From: Bacteroidales bacterium
Lineage (GTDB): Bacteria > Bacteroidota > Bacteroidia > Bacteroidales > UBA1715
Assembly: GCA_024409235.1 (NCBI GenBank)
Contig: JAKSUA010000022.1
Coordinates: 1-41,514 of the forward strand
DNA length: 41,514 nucleotides
Direction of reading: 5' to 3'
A program made the position numbers and the translations under genes. This document shows positions 34,741 through 41,514 of this stretch, one piece after another. Each line of letters begins with the position of its first letter. Position 1 is the stretch's first letter. The notes under the pieces were generated by a model, which was given only the letters and a program-made list of their open reading frames with translations, was not told where the DNA came from and searched no databases.

Positions 34741-35529
34741 ATGGCAGAAAAAAAAATTGTGAAGGCTGCGGGTGAACGTAAAGCTCCTTCAGGACAGGTA
34801 AAAGTTGAAGGTAATGCATCAGGATTGCGTATTGGTGCAGTTGTATGTTGGGTACTTGCAATTGCAATGGAAGTTGTTTGTTGTATGGCTGTTGCTGGTA
34901 AATTTGAATGGTTTGGTAGCCAATTAACAACTATCATTATTTCTTTAGTAGTTGATATGGCATTTGTGATTGCTGGTTCTTTGATGTGGAAAAAGGCTAA
35001 TCATATTGATCCTGCTTCTGAACAAAATAAATTAAAATTCTGGTTGTGGAACAATATGGGTGTAATTGTTGCTTGCTTGGCATTTATACCTGTTATTATT
35101 TACATTTTAACTAAGAAAGACTTAGATCCAAAAACAAAGAAAATCGCAACTGCTGTTGCTGCTGTAGCATTTGCTATCGCTGGTATCACAAGCTACGATT
35201 TCAATCCAGTAAGCCAAGAACAATTACAAGAACAATATGGCAATGCTGACATTGATGTATATTGGGTTTCAACTGGTGCAAAATATCACACTCATGCTGA
35301 TTGTCAATATCTTGACCGTTCAACACAGGATTCTTTAATCGTTGGATCTATCGGTCAAGCTGAAGAAGCTGGAAAAATGGAACTTTGTAAAGGTTGTTAC
35401 AAAAAAGACCAAAAAGCGAAAGAAGCAAATCAAGCTTCTGGCTTACAATCTGAAGAAGTACAACAAGAAGAAACTTCTCAAGCAGTAGAGGAAACTCAAA
35501 CTGTTGAAGAAAACACAGAAGTAGAATAA
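34741..35529 (+). CDS. Membrane protein with a soluble Cys/His domain
   Basis: The 262-residue protein has about four membrane helices (near residues 30-53, 60-80, 100-122 and 135-150). A C-terminal soluble domain follows with KYHTHADCQYLDRS near 182 and MELCKGCYKK near 216. The two Cys/His groups look like one metal site (H-x-H-x2-C and C-x2-C), as in Ada-type metal-binding modules. The tail is low-complexity, acidic and glutamine-rich. I cannot assign a function. It has its own promoter and terminator and seems independent of the defence genes. Confidence 0.85.
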   Translation: MAEKKIVKAAGERKAPSGQVKVEGNASGLRIGAVVCWVLAIAMEVVCCMAVAGKFEWFGSQLTTIIISLVVDMAFVIAGSLMWKKANHIDPASEQNKLKFWLWNNMGVIVACLAFIPVIIYILTKKDLDPKTKKIATAVAAVAFAIAGITSYDFNPVSQEQLQEQYGNADIDVYWVSTGAKYHTHADCQYLDRSTQDSLIVGSIGQAEEAGKMELCKGCYKKDQKAKEANQASGLQSEEVQQEETSQAVEETQTVEENTEVE

Positions 35530-35553
35530 TACTGACGTTCTTTCTAAAATACC

Positions 35554-35586
35554 AAAAGTCACATGCAGGTGCGTGTGACTTTTTTG
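35554..35586 (+). terminator. Terminator after the membrane protein gene
   Basis: AAAAGTCACATGC pairs with GCGTGTGACTTTT (one G-U) around AGGT, followed by T. The next 140 or so bases show no gene. Confidence 0.8.
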
Positions 35587-35729
35587 TTTAAAACAGGTTG
35601 TTAACGATTAGCGGTTGCAGGATTTGTTGCCGTAGTTGGCAGTTTTTTGTTTCCGAAAAAGTAGTATCTGGTGTACCCTTCAAAAAAAATCAGACAATGC
35701 CTAATTAGAAAAATTGTCTTTACATAACA

Positions 35730-35787
35730 GTCTAAATTTCCTAGATAATTATATTTACTAGCTGTCTAAAATTTCTAGATAATTATA
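35730..35787. repeat. Two 24-bp direct repeats 34 bp apart at the fic 3' end
   Basis: Copies begin at 35730 and 35764 with GTCTAAA, share CTAGATAATTATA, and differ only by small changes between. The right copy covers the fic stop codon (35783-35785). Confidence 0.8.
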
Positions 35788-36898
35788 ATATTCTAAGTAA
35801 ATAATTTGTTGATCGACCGCCTTCTTCACTTTTTTGTAGAATTTGCTTAGCTAGCAAGTCGTTAATGTCACGATTTGCCGTGTCTTGTGAGCATTTGTTG
35901 ATTTTTGCCCATTTTGAGGATGTCAGATTGCCTTCGAAACCGTCAAACAGCATGTTGATGATTTCCCGTTGGCGTTCGTTTAATGCGCAATTGCGATGCG
36001 TGTCCCAAAAACTCACTTTTTGTATCAAAGAGTCGGTTTTCGCAATTGAGGTGTTCAGCGCGTTTGTCAAGGCTTGCAGGAACCATTCAATCCAATCGGT
36101 AATATTTAGATTCCCTTTTTGTGTTGCCTCGAGTATTTCATAGTATAGCTTCCGTTGAAGCATGATTTCTGATGATAGGCTATAGTAGCGGTGTTTGCTT
36201 TTGTCGGCACGGGAGAGTAGCATTTCTGTAATAGTTCTGCATATACGACCGTTCCCATCGTCGAATGGATGGATTGTTACAAACCAGATGTGCGCAATTG
36301 CCGCTTTAACGAATGGGTCTATGTTATTCTCTTTTTCCAGCCAATCCAAAAAGACATTCATCATTTCGGGAACCATGGAACTGTGAGGAGCTTCAAAATG
36401 TATCTTCTCTTTTCCCAATGCCCCGGAAACAACCTGCATAGGCTCTTCTCCTTGACGCCAGTTGGCAACGGTTATTGGGAAATAACCGCTCCTGCCTGTT
36501 GGAAACAGTGCGGCATGCCAATTAAATAGACGGTCTTTCGTTAATGCCTTTTCGTGATTGCTAGTTGCGTCTAACATTACCTGTACGATTCCGTCGATAT
36601 AATGGTTCGTGTTTGGTAGACCTTCTATTTCTATGCGTAGGTGTTTTGCCAAAGAAGACCGTACGCTATTATGATCTAGGCGTTCTCCTTCTATGTTTGA
36701 TGAATTTAGGATTTCATCGGTCATTGATTCCACCAATGAGTTGTTACGTTGCTCAATACCAAACATCCTCATTCTGTCCAATAGGATTCCTTGTGAACGA
36801 TGAACTTCAATCAGCAAATCGTTTATTTCGGATTCGTTCCAAGAAAACTGTGGCCAGTTGTCTTTTTGCCAAATATATATGTTTGGTATTCTTCTCAT
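35783..36898 (-). CDS. Fic-family protein, self-inhibited type
   Basis: I chose ATG 36898 (MRRIPNIYIWQ); four extra residues are possible upstream. The catalytic Fic motif HPFDDGNGRICR is intact near residue 210, and an N-terminal SSNIEGE near 66 matches the inhibitory (S/T)xxxE(G/N) helix that blocks ATP binding in class II Fic proteins. The DUF4172 type of N-terminus (WPQFSWNESEINDLLIEV) and a C-terminal winged helix (KWAKINKCSQDTANRDINDLL) complete the common 370-residue form. It would transfer AMP to a protein target, and the winged helix may let it bind its own promoter repeats. Confidence 0.95.
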   Translation of the reverse strand: MRRIPNIYIWQKDNWPQFSWNESEINDLLIEVHRSQGILLDRMRMFGIEQRNNSLVESMTDEILNSSNIEGERLDHNSVRSSLAKHLRIEIEGLPNTNHYIDGIVQVMLDATSNHEKALTKDRLFNWHAALFPTGRSGYFPITVANWRQGEEPMQVVSGALGKEKIHFEAPHSSMVPEMMNVFLDWLEKENNIDPFVKAAIAHIWFVTIHPFDDGNGRICRTITEMLLSRADKSKHRYYSLSSEIMLQRKLYYEILEATQKGNLNITDWIEWFLQALTNALNTSIAKTDSLIQKVSFWDTHRNCALNERQREIINMLFDGFEGNLTSSKWAKINKCSQDTANRDINDLLAKQILQKSEEGGRSTNYLLRIL

Positions 36899-36934
36899 AA
36901 CAAAGTGCAAAATAGAAACAAATCAGCATACTAC

Positions 36935-37008
36935 CAAATTTATGCGGAGAAAATTGACTGTATTCTCCGCATTTATGCGGAGAATAATATATTGCTACTC
37001 CGCAAAGT
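36935..37008 (-). promoter_or_regulatory. fic promoter with two 34-bp palindromic repeats
   Basis: On the minus strand TAAATTTG (36942-36935) matches TAnnTTTG. Just upstream, units starting TATGCGGAGAA at 36941 and 36975 repeat every 34 bases, each ending in CTCCGCA. A perfect 11-bp palindrome, ATTCTCCGCAT and ATGCGGAGAAT with a 2-base centre, lies at 36962-36985. This is a likely operator. Confidence 0.7.
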
Positions 37009-37256
37009 TTCATTTACCGAATGTTTTTTTCTTAGTTACAAGAATACATTGTTCCCCATTCCATATAAAAAACTCCATAGTATGTTTTTGTGGAATCAAT
37101 TTGTCTTATATATCGATTTTCAGTAAAATTTCCTTTTATTCTAAAATCAGAATAGTGCAAGTGACCTTCTCGTTTTGCTCTTATATGGATTTCAGTGTCT
37201 GGTGAAAGATTTGTATGGTGTACTTTTCCTTGGCAAGTCGTTCCATGGTTTGTTAT

Positions 37257-37336
37257 ACATTTATTTGCACGTTAACTAAATACAAAATTACATTTTTTTG
37301 CACATGGAATAAGTTGATTTGTACATTTTTTAGCAC
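37257..37336. repeat. Orphan array of three 33-bp-spaced repeats
   Basis: ACATTTATTTGCAC at 37257 recurs as ACATTTTTTTGCAC at 37290 and ACATTTTTTAGCAC at 37323, exactly 33 bases apart. No intact gene starts beside it. Together with the fic operator this is the only structure I see in the gene-free stretch 36911-37419. Confidence 0.75.
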
Positions 37337-37419
37337 TTCGTTTTGTGTGAAGACATAAATTGTTGTTTTTGTAAAGTTATAATGAAATGTTAGTTCACAA
37401 TCATAATACTCACAAAATA

Positions 37420-37836
37420 TTATATGAAACACATTGTCTTAATCATAAGTGTACACTTCTTGGTGCCTCCTGAATATATATTAATGTATTCTTCTGCATA
37501 TTCGAAGAAGTCTGTTCTTATAGGCTCTGATTTCTTTCCGTATAGTATAAAATTTTTGAGCTCAACGACTAACATGTCTTTTATTGTTGAGATATTTTCG
37601 CTAATAAGCTTACGATAGTTTAAAAGGTTCTGGTATAGTTCGCTATTGATTGATTTGTGTTTTGGATTCTTCCTGTTAAGAAATGCATTGTCATCCCCGT
37701 TGTATTCGCATTCTCTTGCGGAATACCCAGTCGTCCATGTTGTCATTTGGTTCTTGTGGCTTAACTTGTAAAGGATTGGAATTAGTCCAGATTTGTTGGT
37801 GTGCCTCTTGTCGAAAAATAAATTTACTGTTGCCAT
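37420..37836 (-). pseudogene. Truncated tyrosine recombinase (integrase) remnant
   Basis: From ATG 37836 the protein reads MATVNLFFDKRHTNKSGLIPI, the N-terminal arm-binding domain of Bacteroidota phage/ICE integrases. It continues through the SAM-like core-binding region to TDFFEYAEEYINIY, then turns into unrelated residues and stops. Integrases of this kind are about 400 residues; the whole catalytic domain with the R-H-R-Y residues is missing. It sits 140 bases from the tRNA-Gly fragment, as an integrase beside its attachment site would. It is not functional. Confidence 0.85.
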
Positions 37837-37924
37837 ATGCATTTGAAAATTTACCTCGGTTTTTACCTCGGTTAGGTTTCTGCAAATGCAAACTTCTGTA
37901 AATGATGTATGTGTATAAAAACAA

Positions 37925-37957
37925 CAAATGCTTACAGAAAAACTCTATAAGCATTTG
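37925..37957 (-). terminator. Hairpin downstream of the tRNA-Gly fragment
   Basis: CAAATGCTTA and TAAGCATTTG form a perfect 10-bp stem. On the minus strand a T-rich stretch follows, so this may be the former tRNA terminator, or an integrase arm site. Confidence 0.5.
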
Positions 37958-37977
37958 ATTTTTAGTGTTTTAAAATC

Positions 37978-38020
37978 GAGCGGGAAACGAGACTCGAACC
38001 CGCGACCCTTAGCTTGGAAG
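37978..38020 (-). other. tRNA-Gly 3' fragment, probable attachment site
   Basis: On the minus strand the sequence from CTTCCAAGC through the T-arm GGTTCGAGTCTC to TTTCCCGCTC is the 3' half of a tRNA-Gly, probably with anticodon UCC. The 5' half (acceptor strand and D-arm) is absent to the right. Integration into the 3' end of a tRNA leaves exactly such a copy at the far end of the element. The intact tRNA should lie right of the window. Confidence 0.8.
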
Positions 38021-38206
38021 GGTGATATTTTATCTTTGTAAGTGACTGAAAATCAATATAGAACATTGTTATTTTGAATATTTCGCAAGTTTTTCGCAAG
38101 TTTTTTAGAAGATGACTTCCTCATTGAAAATGGCAGAAAAACGTCAGATTTCGGGCTAATTCCTCGCAAAAGTTTCTTATGTTTGTGTGGTGCATATTGT
38201 AAAATT

Positions 38207-39130
38207 ATGTCTGTATATAAGATTTCCAAAAAACTATTGAATTTTTTGGCTTCTTGTCCAAAGGACGAGAATACAGGGGGCATTACAGAATGGAACAAAG
38301 AAGAACAGGATGAAAAGGTCAAAAAGGAATTATTGAAAATTATTTCAAGTTTTAGCTATCTTGTATGGGGATATGATTCATATAATCCTGTCTATGAAAA
38401 TATTACAAAAAAGGAAAAGTATCTTAATAAGGAAATAGAGAAAGTAAAAAAATGGTTAAATGACAATCCCAACGAAGACAAAGACAAAAGATGGATGATG
38501 GAAAACGAATTGAGGACGTTGGAAATGAAATTGAATGGAATACAAGAAGAGTTTGTAATAACACCCAACAGAAATGCTCCATTTCCTTGTATTGAGGTAA
38601 AGGCAAGTTCAGATTACGAAAAGGAGAACTTATTAAGCATTTGTAACATATATGCCTGTAATCGTAATCTTGTAATAACACTTAAAGAAAAAATAACACC
38701 AAACATTCAATTTAGAATAGAAGAAAGAAAATACGATGGAATAGAGAAAAAAACTGAAATTCTATATATTGATGACAAAGAAATCAAGATGCAACCCCAT
38801 CAAAAAGCGTTGTATGAACATTTTAAGATACAAAATGAAAATACAAACTACGATGGTGAAACCACAAGTGAACTCTGCGATTCGAGTGAATTGAATAAGA
38901 TATATAAAGTCATAAAATCATCTCATAACGAGTTTCCCACAGAAAAAGATTTTTTTAACGGTGAAAATGAAAATCCCAAAAAGAATATAACAAATGCCAT
39001 AAACGACATCAATAAAACACTCAAAGAACAATATGTCAAACCTCATTATTGTATAAAGCAAACAAAGGAAAACGGGAAAGGCGAAAAGTTCAATGTTGCA
39101 TTATATGAAATAAATAGAGAAACAGAATAA
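38207..39130 (+). CDS. Unrecognised 307-aa protein at the element edge
   Basis: I start it at ATG 38207 (MSVYKISKKLLNFLASCPKDEN); the open frame extends 24 bases further. The protein is highly charged and lysine-rich. A probable coiled coil lies near residues 65-110 (KEKYLNKEIEKVKKWLND), and the C-terminal half may hold a winged helix (IYKVIKSSHNEFPTEKDFF, then ITNAINDINKTLKEQYVKPHY). No membrane segment or enzyme motif is visible. A TATCTTTG element at 38031-38038, right beside the tRNA scar, could be its promoter. I do not recognise the family. Confidence 0.75.
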   Translation: MSVYKISKKLLNFLASCPKDENTGGITEWNKEEQDEKVKKELLKIISSFSYLVWGYDSYNPVYENITKKEKYLNKEIEKVKKWLNDNPNEDKDKRWMMENELRTLEMKLNGIQEEFVITPNRNAPFPCIEVKASSDYEKENLLSICNIYACNRNLVITLKEKITPNIQFRIEERKYDGIEKKTEILYIDDKEIKMQPHQKALYEHFKIQNENTNYDGETTSELCDSSELNKIYKVIKSSHNEFPTEKDFFNGENENPKKNITNAINDINKTLKEQYVKPHYCIKQTKENGKGEKFNVALYEINRETE

Positions 39131-39233
39131 AACCCCCTTTATTACCCTCAAAATCCCCTTTTGTTACCCCTAATTCTTGATACACCATTTTGTAGGAACT
39201 AACTTTGCTCCAAAATAAAGGAGGTGGTCAAGT

Positions 39234-39317
39234 ATGCCAAAAGGGAATCCAAATTATCCGTCAACGACAGGCAACCCATCGGGCGGTGGTCGTGGCAATA
39301 CTCCCAAAGGGAGATAG
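39234..39317 (+). CDS. 27-residue glycine/proline-rich peptide
   Basis: ATG 39234 follows an unusually strong ribosome-binding site (AAAGGAGGTGG, about 6 bases away), rare in this phylum. The peptide starts MPKGNPNYPSTTGNPS, continues GGGRGNTPKGR and stops at TAG. It is basic and lacks hydrophobic stretches. It precedes the frameshifted gene at 39350 by 32 bases. I do not recognise it; the RBS is the main reason to call it real. Confidence 0.5.
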   Translation: MPKGNPNYPSTTGNPSGGGRGNTPKGR

Positions 39318-39349
39318 TAAAATTATTGTTTAACTAATAAAATAAAAAA

Positions 39350-39639
39350 ATGAAAAAATAGAATTTTGCGAAATCGTCAATCCCCCACATTATTGGGATT
39401 TAAATGGTAATTTATTAAAACCCGATTCTGCATTTGTGACGTTAGGAACAACGGATATGGGAAGTGCAAACCTTTTAAAAGATGAAAAAGGTAATATCAA
39501 ATACTTTGGTCACTATATCGACGCAATTAATTGGTTAAGTAAACAAGGTTGGTATTTATCAAAAACATTTATAACCAAAGAAGAAAATGGGAATTGGGTA
39601 CATTGTGTAATGGCACGAGAGATTAAGATTGATGATTAA
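39350..39639 (+). pseudogene. Frameshifted hypothetical gene (A-run slippage)
   Basis: ATG 39350 is followed by six A (39353-39358) and a TAG, giving MKK-stop. With one more A the frame opens as MKKIEFCEIVNPPHYWDLNG and runs without a stop to 39639. That restored protein would be about 96 residues, ending VMAREIKIDD. The downstream frame reads like a real protein, so this is either a true one-base deletion, slippage-based on/off switching, or a sequencing error in a homopolymer. The family is not recognised. Confidence 0.65.
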
Positions 39640-39645
39640 CTTGTA

Positions 39646-39672
39646 GGGAACGACCAAAATCGTTCCCTTTTT
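39646..39672 (+). terminator. Terminator after the frameshifted gene
   Basis: GGGAACGA and TCGTTCCC form a perfect 8-bp stem around CCAAAA, followed by five T. Confidence 0.85.
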
Positions 39673-39742
39673 GTTTCTCAAGAATTTGTGATTTCGTATT
39701 GAAAAATAATCGTGCAAATGTGCTACAACCCCCGAAAACACT

Positions 39743-39750
39743 TATGTTTG
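39743..39750 (+). promoter_or_regulatory. Promoter element of the HU gene
   Basis: TATGTTTG matches TAnnTTTG and lies 29 bases before the HU ATG. No clear upstream TTTG is seen. Confidence 0.4.
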
Positions 39751-39779
39751 CAGTAATGTATAACTAAAAATTTACAAAT

Positions 39780-39959
39780 ATGAATAAACAAGATTTGATT
39801 TCAGCAATGTCTGAAAAATCGGGATTACCTAAAAAGGTATCTGAATTTGCAATTAACTCTTTCGTAGAATCAATTACAGAAGCATTGGCAAAAGGTGAAT
39901 CGGTACAATTGATTGGCTTTGGTACAGAAAATTGCGGCAATCAACGAAGAAAACAATGA
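39780..39959 (+). pseudogene. Truncated HU-family DNA-binding protein
   Basis: The first 49 residues (MNKQDLISAMSEKSGLPKKV, then EALAKGESVQLIGFGT) are a perfect HU N-terminal half. After GFGT an HU protein should continue with F and the DNA-binding arm. Here it changes to ENCGNQRRKQ and stops, at 59 residues instead of about 90. The arm that wraps DNA is gone, so it cannot bend DNA normally, though it could still dimerise. The junction near 39925 joins it to the metallopeptidase fragment in another frame. Confidence 0.85.
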
Positions 39960-40443
39960 CATAAATGGTCAGCACGCTGCTTGGAAAAGGGTACTCGGCA
40001 TTCTTAACTGGATAAAAATATGGAATCCTCAACGAGATGATGATGACATATATGCAACGGTAATACACGAATTAACCCATGCATCGCACTGGGATATGAA
40101 TCATAATGATTTTAATGACACCGATGTTAAAGTAAAAGAAAGTTGGGCTCGTGGAGTGCAATGGTGGTTAACACGAAAGGTATATAAAAATTATCGAGGC
40201 GGTTCTACAATAACGCCTACATATACTCAAATTGTCGTTGATTTAATAGATTCTAAAGCAGATGACTATAAAAATTTTGGAGCGGTTTTCCCTGAAGACC
40301 AAGTGACAGGTTATACAATAAAAGAGATAGAAGACGCACTAAAAGGTCAAAAGACATGGAATAATTGGCGAGATAATATTAAGAAAAAATATACTAATGG
40401 TACAGAAGATAAGATTGATGCACTATTTTCTTATTGGGAGTAG
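39913..40443 (+). pseudogene. Zinc metallopeptidase-like fragment (HELTH motif)
   Basis: The frame opens inside the HU sequence. From about 39930 it carries QKIAAINEENNDINGQHAAW and then DDDIYATVIHELTHASHWDMN, where HELTH plus a downstream acidic residue fit the zincin HExxH motif. The C-terminal 100 or so residues are helical (VKESWARGVQWWLTRKVYKN). There is no start codon of its own or signal peptide, so the N-terminus was lost in the deletion that cut HU. It overlaps the lipoprotein gene, with which it may once have formed a pair. The family beyond zincin is not recognised. Confidence 0.7.
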
Positions 40444-40816
40444 TGTAGGTTTTACACTTTTAATAAGTGGTTGTTGTAAAGAAAATGTTGATTATAGTGT
40501 AAAAGCGAAGTGGATTTATATTAATGAAACTGAGCATATAATCACGTATGAACCAAGTCCAATTTGGGATGAGTTTAATATTTACCCCAAGGATACGGTA
40601 GTTTATATTCAAGAAGATGAGGGACCGAAATATGTAGAAGCAAAAAATTTTACACCTCCTATTAATGCGAAAGTTTTAATAGATAATGAACTCGACACTA
40701 TATTAACCAAGAAGATTCACGATGTTTCTGAATACGAATATCAAAAACTCTCTGAAAGGAATTATGAATTTACATTTAGATATACTGAACGTATTATTAA
40801 TGTAACTTCTAAATAA
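40418..40816 (+). CDS. Small lipoprotein
   Basis: ATG 40418 gives MHYFLIGSSVGFTLLISGCC, a short lipoprotein signal with lipobox LISGC, so the mature protein would start at Cys19. The remaining 110 or so residues form a beta-rich domain (KWIYINETEHIITYEPSP, FTFRYTERIINVTSK) with no family I know. It overlaps the end of the metallopeptidase fragment by 26 bases, so the two were a translational pair. An upstream start at 40397 is possible but would bury the signal. Confidence 0.75.
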   Translation: MHYFLIGSSVGFTLLISGCCKENVDYSVKAKWIYINETEHIITYEPSPIWDEFNIYPKDTVVYIQEDEGPKYVEAKNFTPPINAKVLIDNELDTILTKKIHDVSEYEYQKLSERNYEFTFRYTERIINVTSK

Positions 40817-40858
40817 AATTGTCCATGAATAGGAATTTTTCCTGTTCATGGACAATTT
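40816..40858. terminator. Long bidirectional terminator hairpin
   Basis: AAATTGTCCATGAA pairs with TTCATGGACAATTT. After one mismatch AGGAA pairs with TTCCT around a TTT loop. It separates the lipoprotein gene from the convergent minus-strand genes. Confidence 0.85.
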
Positions 40859-41139
40859 CAATCCTCTAAAAACAACCAACTATTTGCAATATCCGAAATT
40901 GTGTCATTGTCGGGTTCTTGTTCTCCATCGTCGCTTGTGCGAAGCAAATTCTTCAAAGGATAGATTTCCGTTGTGCTATTCCTCACGATTTTTTCACGAG
41001 CGTCAGCCGTAACAACAATTTTATTGCCCTTCTTGCTAATTGCGAGAACGTCATCGGCATTGTAACAATCATCAATGTAGTCTTGTACAATGTCGTAAAT
41101 ACATTGCTCTAAAGCGTGAATGTCTTGTATCTTTCCCAT
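40858..41139 (-). CDS. Small hypothetical protein (93 aa)
   Basis: It begins MGKIQDIHALEQCIYDIVQD, is acidic, and has no motif I can name. A short beta segment (GNKIVVTADAREKIV) lies in the middle and an acidic tail near the end (SDDGEQEPDNDTISDI). It starts 17 bases after the stop of the RadA-like gene and is probably co-transcribed with it, perhaps as a small accessory protein of the same element. Confidence 0.7.
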   Translation of the reverse strand: MGKIQDIHALEQCIYDIVQDYIDDCYNADDVLAISKKGNKIVVTADAREKIVRNSTTEIYPLKNLLRTSDDGEQEPDNDTISDIANSWLFLED

Positions 41140-41156
41140 CTTAAATACTTTTTTAA

Positions 41157-41514
41157 TTACACATTGATTTCTTCTTTACCCCCAAATCTATTCTTGATTG
41201 AGTGTGCCTTGAATTTTTCCACCTCGATAGACACGTCCACATCGTGTTCAAATTCCTGCGAACCTCTAAAATTACCTTCTTTAGTGGTTTGGAACACGTA
41301 AACCCACGACTGACTTTTGTCGAGTTTCCGTAAATCTTCGGGTTCGTAGCCAATGGAATTGACGCTATCAATGAAAATCACGTCGTAACTTGTTGTGTCA
41401 TTCGGCATTTTGTCTATGACAAACAAGTTGCGATGGGCTATGTTGAAGCGTTTCATTTTCTCCTGCAATGTGTAACTGAACTTTTCTTCGTCGGAAACGT
41501 ACAACACACGTTTG
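41157..41514 (-). CDS. C-terminal part of a RadA/KaiC-like RecA-fold ATPase (partial)
   Basis: The frame is open past the right end, so only about 119 residues are seen. They begin VLYVSDEEKFSYTLQEKMKR and carry Walker B DVIFIDSVNS. FQTTKEGNFRGSQEFEHDVD and KNRFGG follow, an order typical of RadA/KaiC-like RecA-fold ATPases. The Walker A motif must lie outside the window. In a mobile element such a protein often acts in DNA replication or recombination. The start, length and exact family cannot be judged here. Confidence 0.75.
   Translation of the reverse strand, partial: KRVLYVSDEEKFSYTLQEKMKRFNIAHRNLFVIDKMPNDTTSYDVIFIDSVNSIGYEPEDLRKLDKSQSWVYVFQTTKEGNFRGSQEFEHDVDVSIEVEKFKAHSIKNRFGGKEEINV

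Noticed and set aside
37978..38030. A complete tRNA gene
   Set aside because: Only the 3' half is present; no D-arm or 5' acceptor strand can be found to the right.

Overview
The window looks like chromosomal accessory DNA from a member of the Bacteroidota, probably Bacteroidales. It is AT-rich. Its recognisable promoters follow the Bacteroidota pattern (a TTTG or TTG element about 17-22 bases before TAnnTTTG), and most genes lack a strong Shine-Dalgarno sequence. Nearly everything recognisable is a defence, DNA-repair or mobility gene, so I read it as a defence island next to a tRNA-Gly attachment scar.

Region 1 (1-780) is an edge made of debris. It has two terminators, a truncated winged-helix protein carrying six perfect 12-bp repeats, and a short direct repeat on each side of that ORF.

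Region 2 (781-16536, minus strand) is one tightly packed 11-gene operon of about 15.8 kb, with overlaps or gaps of 20 bases or less throughout. In transcription order it encodes a DUF4007-type protein, a large P-loop ATPase, a DUF1016/YhcG PD-(D/E)XK nuclease, a DndC/PAPS-reductase-like PP-loop enzyme, a GHKL ATPase fused to a histidine-kinase core, a receiver-domain protein, an unrecognised protein, a PLD-helicase, a 77-aa protein, an SMC/DndD-like ATPase with a CxxC hook, and an unrecognised 191-aa protein. The parts suggest a Dnd-like DNA-modification and restriction system with a two-component-like module built in. DndA, DndB and DndE are not visible. This is the best candidate for an undescribed system.

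Region 3 (16537-17868) has no protein gene. It holds three repeat arrays with spacings near 11, 21 and 33 bp, and a short promoter-to-terminator unit that may be a small RNA.

Region 4 (17869-25978, plus strand) has a DUF4143-type AAA ATPase, a membrane-anchored hypothetical protein, an SDR oxidoreductase, a decayed WYL regulator, and sbcD-sbcC.

Region 5 (26173-34104, plus strand) is a type I restriction-modification locus ordered hsdR, GIY-YIG, hsdS, SatD-like, DUF3307, hsdM. A palindromic repeat (core CTTCGACAGGCTC) has spread through hsdR, the GIY-YIG gene, the gap between them and hsdS, and is translated in frame.

Region 6 (34105-37419) has a small hypothetical gene, a membrane protein, a Fic protein with palindromic phased repeats at its promoter, and an orphan 33-bp-phased array.

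Region 7 (37420-41514) begins with a tyrosine-recombinase remnant beside a 43-bp 3' fragment of tRNA-Gly, which is a probable attachment site. To the right lies a second, decayed element: unrecognised genes, a 27-aa peptide gene, a frameshifted gene, an HU gene joined to a metallopeptidase fragment, a lipoprotein, and the end of a RadA/KaiC-like ATPase that runs off the window.
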